From Halobacillus litoralis (GTDB lineage: Bacteria; Bacillota; Bacilli; Bacillales; Halobacillaceae): a stretch of DNA of 64,000 nucleotides. The stretch covers positions 1,195,001 to 1,259,000 of the forward strand of contig NZ_CP026118.1 in NCBI RefSeq assembly GCF_004101865.1. The letters are read 5' to 3'. The notes beneath the pieces are model-generated. The model was not told the origin of the DNA. It saw only the letters and a list, made by a program, of their open reading frames with translations, and did not search any database. A program made the translations under genes and the position numbers. This document shows, one piece after another, positions 61,446 through 64,000 of the stretch. The first letter of the stretch is position 1, and each line of letters begins with the position of its first letter.

Positions 61446-63599
61446 TCATAGTTTCTCTAATTTCTTGAAGTTTCGACTGATTGGCCGCGGCGACTTCAAT
61501 TGATCGAAAAAAATCAAATAGTTATTTTTCTTTTCATCAATATCTTCAATCGTACCTTCCCCAAAGACCGGGTGCTTCACCCGGATTCCCTTTTCATAGT
61601 GGCTCGCTGGTGATGTTATATCCATATGGTGGGATGCTTTGATGAATTCTTTCGCTTCATCCATCAACCCTTCGTCTATTTCACCGATTCGATCAATTAA
61701 TTCATCTTCCACCTCAAAAATGAAGCGGGATGGATATTTCTTTTGCCCTCCATTTTGAAACCCTTCCGACTCAGTCAAATAAAGTTCACGTTTTGCCCTG
61801 GTGACAGCAACATAAGCCAGCCTCCGTTCTTCCTCCAAGGCCCGCTCTTTCCGCTGCCTTAATGCTCGTACATTCGGAAGCACACTCTCAGTCACACCAA
61901 TCAAGAATACATAGGGGAACTCCAACCCTTTTGCTGTATGGATGGTCATCAGCTTAATTGAATCCATTTGATCTTCTCTATCATCATCTGTATAAAGAGA
62001 TAACATCTGCAAGTACTCCTCCAGGTCAAGCGTTTCTCCTAGAGTCTGCTCATATTGGACGATTGAATGCAACAGTTCAGCAAGGTTGTCCAATCGCTGT
62101 TGGTCTCCATCTTCTCTTCTGTATGCTTCATAACCTGTCACTTGTAATGCCTCTTGAAGAAGCTCAGAAACTTTCATTGTCTTCCTTTTCTCTCTCAAAG
62201 ATTCAATCGCATTGATGAATGATTCAGCACCTGTACGTTGTAACCGTTCGTGATCAGCATATTTCTTCAAGGTCTGATACAGGGATAGGCGATCTTCTTC
62301 GGCCTTTTGTCTGATAAAGCTCATTCTTTTTTTCCCGATCTGTCTTTTCGGGACATTGACGATTCTATTAAAAGATAAGTCATCTCCAACTGCAATCAAA
62401 CGTAAATGGGCTAGCGCATCTTTGATTTCCATCCGATCGAAAAATTTAAACCCGCCATAAATCGTGTACTCGATATTCTCAGCAATCAATTCCTGTTCGA
62501 TAAAACGAGATAAATAATTGGCTCTGTATAAAACGGCAATCTCACTTAATCGAGCTTGATTTTGTTCTACGATCCTTTTCATCTGCTGAACAATCCATTT
62601 CGATTCCTGGATCTCATCTTTACCGTGATAATGAATCACCTTCACTCCAGGAGGATTGATCGGTGTCATATCTTTATCAACACGGAAATAATTATTCTGG
62701 ATCAAAGCGTTGCCGAGGGATAAGATTTCCGGAGTGGAACGATAATTTTCTTTCAATAAAACCGTTTGAGCTTCTGGAAAGTATTCTTCAAAATCTACCA
62801 TATACTTAGGATCTGCTCCCCGCCATTCATAGATCGTCTGGTCAGGATCCCCGACCACGAACAAGTTTCCGTGCTTTTCTGAAAGCATTTTAACTAGTTC
62901 AAACTGTTTGAAGCTGCTATCCTGAAACTCATCGACTTGCAGATAGTAAAGACGGTCCTGCCACTTTTCAAGTACTTCTTTATATTGTTCAAATAAAACA
63001 AATACAAAATTAAGTAAATCATCAAAGTCGAGGCCATACACCCGTTTCTGCTTTTTCAAGTAATATTGAATGATCTGACTATCGAGATCTCCAGCTTTTT
63101 CAACAGCCGGCATTTCCCCTCGTAGGATCATTTGCTGGACGTAATGGGTATTCCCTTTCAACATCCCGACTTTGTCCAGTATCCTTTTAAACGTTTTGTC
63201 ATTCATCTTTAAGCCCATATCTTCAAAGATCTCACGTAACAAGACTTTTTGATCCTCAACATCTAAGATCACAAAGTTTTTCGGGTAAAATAACCGGTGG
63301 ATATCTTCGCGAAGAACCCTCACACAAAACCCATGGTATGTTGTAATGAAACCTGTATCTTGTTCACCGCCGATCAATTTCTTCACCCGTCTTCGCATTT
63401 CATGAGCAGCTTTATTCGTAAACGTGACGGACAACATATTTGAAGGATCAATACCCAGCTCATTGACAATAAAAGCATAACGGTGTGTCAATGCACGCGT
63501 CTTACCTGACCCTGCTCCGGCAATAACACGAACATAGCCTTCTGTGGAGACCACTGCTTCTTGTTGAGCGTTGTTCAAACCGTTCAATAGTTCTTCCAT
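61446..63599 (-). CDS. UvrD/PcrA-family DNA helicase (YjcD-like)
   Basis: SF1 ATP-dependent DNA helicase of 717 residues. Motif I AGAGSGKTRALTHR, Ia VTFTNKAAHEMRRRV, II VDEFQDSS, III GDPDQTIYEWRGAD, IV ENYRSTPEI, V TIHTAKGLEFPYVFL, VI YVAVTRAKRELYL, plus a C-terminal beta tail (VKHPVFGEGTIEDID). It is shorter than PcrA's usual form and the motif context fits YjcD. ATG at 63599 follows GGAAGGTGA by 5 bases. Confidence 0.88.
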   Translation of the reverse strand: MEELLNGLNNAQQEAVVSTEGYVRVIAGAGSGKTRALTHRYAFIVNELGIDPSNMLSVTFTNKAAHEMRRRVKKLIGGEQDTGFITTYHGFCVRVLREDIHRLFYPKNFVILDVEDQKVLLREIFEDMGLKMNDKTFKRILDKVGMLKGNTHYVQQMILRGEMPAVEKAGDLDSQIIQYYLKKQKRVYGLDFDDLLNFVFVLFEQYKEVLEKWQDRLYYLQVDEFQDSSFKQFELVKMLSEKHGNLFVVGDPDQTIYEWRGADPKYMVDFEEYFPEAQTVLLKENYRSTPEILSLGNALIQNNYFRVDKDMTPINPPGVKVIHYHGKDEIQESKWIVQQMKRIVEQNQARLSEIAVLYRANYLSRFIEQELIAENIEYTIYGGFKFFDRMEIKDALAHLRLIAVGDDLSFNRIVNVPKRQIGKKRMSFIRQKAEEDRLSLYQTLKKYADHERLQRTGAESFINAIESLREKRKTMKVSELLQEALQVTGYEAYRREDGDQQRLDNLAELLHSIVQYEQTLGETLDLEEYLQMLSLYTDDDREDQMDSIKLMTIHTAKGLEFPYVFLIGVTESVLPNVRALRQRKERALEEERRLAYVAVTRAKRELYLTESEGFQNGGQKKYPSRFIFEVEDELIDRIGEIDEGLMDEAKEFIKASHHMDITSPASHYEKGIRVKHPVFGEGTIEDIDEKKNNYLIFFDQLKSPRPISRNFKKLEKL

Positions 63600-63719
63600 A
63601 AAACTCACCTTCCAAGAACATTTGTTTGTATTATAGCACATCCATGTCCAACGAAACCTGCCTGATCTGTTTATCTGAGCAATAGAACGGTTATGAGAAA
63701 ACAGAAGGAGATGAATGAT

Positions 63720-64000
63720 ATGAATAAAGATTTCAACATACTTTTTGAAGAGAAGAAATTAAAAGATAAGCTATTTAAGAACCGGTATATCGTTGCGCCC
63801 ATGACAAGAGTGAGTGCTGTAAATAATGGATTAGCGAATGAACGAATGAAACAATACTATGAGCGTTATGCCAAGGGTGGATTCAGTGCCATCATCAGTG
63901 AAGGGATCTATCCAGACGAGGAGTATTCACAAGGGTATGATAACCAACCCGGAATGGCCAATGAAAATCATAGGGATGCGTGGAAACCAATCGTCCGAAA
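63720..64000 (+). CDS. NADH:flavin oxidoreductase / Old Yellow Enzyme family, partial
   Basis: The first 94 codons only; the gene runs off the right edge. FKNRYIVAPMTRVSAVNNGL matches the FMN-binding first strand of OYE proteins, followed by YYERYAKGGFSAIISEG. ATG at 63720 lies after GAAGGAGATGA; another ATG at 63711 touches the binding site. Reduces activated alkenes or enoyl compounds; substrate unknown. Confidence 0.85.
   Translation, partial: MNKDFNILFEEKKLKDKLFKNRYIVAPMTRVSAVNNGLANERMKQYYERYAKGGFSAIISEGIYPDEEYSQGYDNQPGMANENHRDAWKPIVR

Overview
The window is a low-GC Gram-positive chromosome segment from a spore-forming Bacillaceae, most like Halobacillus and its relatives (an inference from gene content, not checked by a search). 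Evidence: spore protein genes (gamma-type sspE, sspK, a yjcZ-type peptide, yteA), strong AAGGAGG ribosome binding sites with many TTG/GTG starts, T-box, preQ1 and TRAP-type leaders, and gene order colinear with the Bacillus subtilis yfhF-recX-yfhH-sspK-yfhJ-yfhP-mutY-yfhS-sspE-ygaC-ygaD-ygaE-gsaB-ygaF-perR neighbourhood. No phage, insertion sequence, plasmid or CRISPR array was seen.

Layout. 1-14.6 kb: perR, cobalamin adenosyltransferase plus 2-hydroxyacid dehydrogenase, bcp, a K+ channel, yjcZ peptide, hemL, FUSC-like protein, ABC exporter, ygaC, sspE, a LysM-NlpC/P60 wall hydrolase, yfhS, mutY, yfhP, a 124-bp tandem repeat, yfhJ, sspK, a YpzG-like gene and yfhH. 14.6-24 kb: SDR, ptsH, ptsG, glcT, HAD phosphatase, Nudix protein, recX, yfhF and an amidohydrolase. 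24-31 kb: a GNAT gene behind a highly structured unidentified leader RNA, a DnaA-box cluster, an RsiV-like secreted protein, an SsuABC/TauABC-type importer, two tandem Lin0512-family genes, a dispersed repeat and yteA. 31-41 kb: yrrT-luxS-mccA-mccB (homocysteine to cysteine), DEAD-box helicase, LysM-M14 peptidase, argGH behind a T-box. 41-49 kb: queCDE behind a preQ1 riboswitch, methyltransferase, Pmp3-like peptide, PAP2 phosphatase, a second dispersed repeat copy, alpha/beta hydrolase, acyl-reductase-like SDR, tRNA-Ala and a sodium symporter. 49-56 kb: trpEDCFBA followed by trpG, with a 13-triplet TRAP-type leader. 56-64 kb: sigY-yxlCDEFG with its own ECF promoter, SDR, GNAT, lipoprotein, UvrD-like helicase and the start of an Old Yellow Enzyme gene cut by the window edge.

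Functional themes. Sulfur: the yrrT operon and the sulfonate-type importer share a palindromic TAATTC/GAATTA-type upstream site, suggesting common control. RNA-based control is prominent: T-box (argG), preQ1-I (queC), TRAP (trp), GlcT-type terminator (ptsG), plus two unidentified RNA candidates: a short C-rich transcript between hemL and ygaE, and a multi-stem leader before the GNAT gene at 24358 whose alternative hairpins would expose or hide the ribosome binding site. The latter is the best candidate here for an undescribed system.
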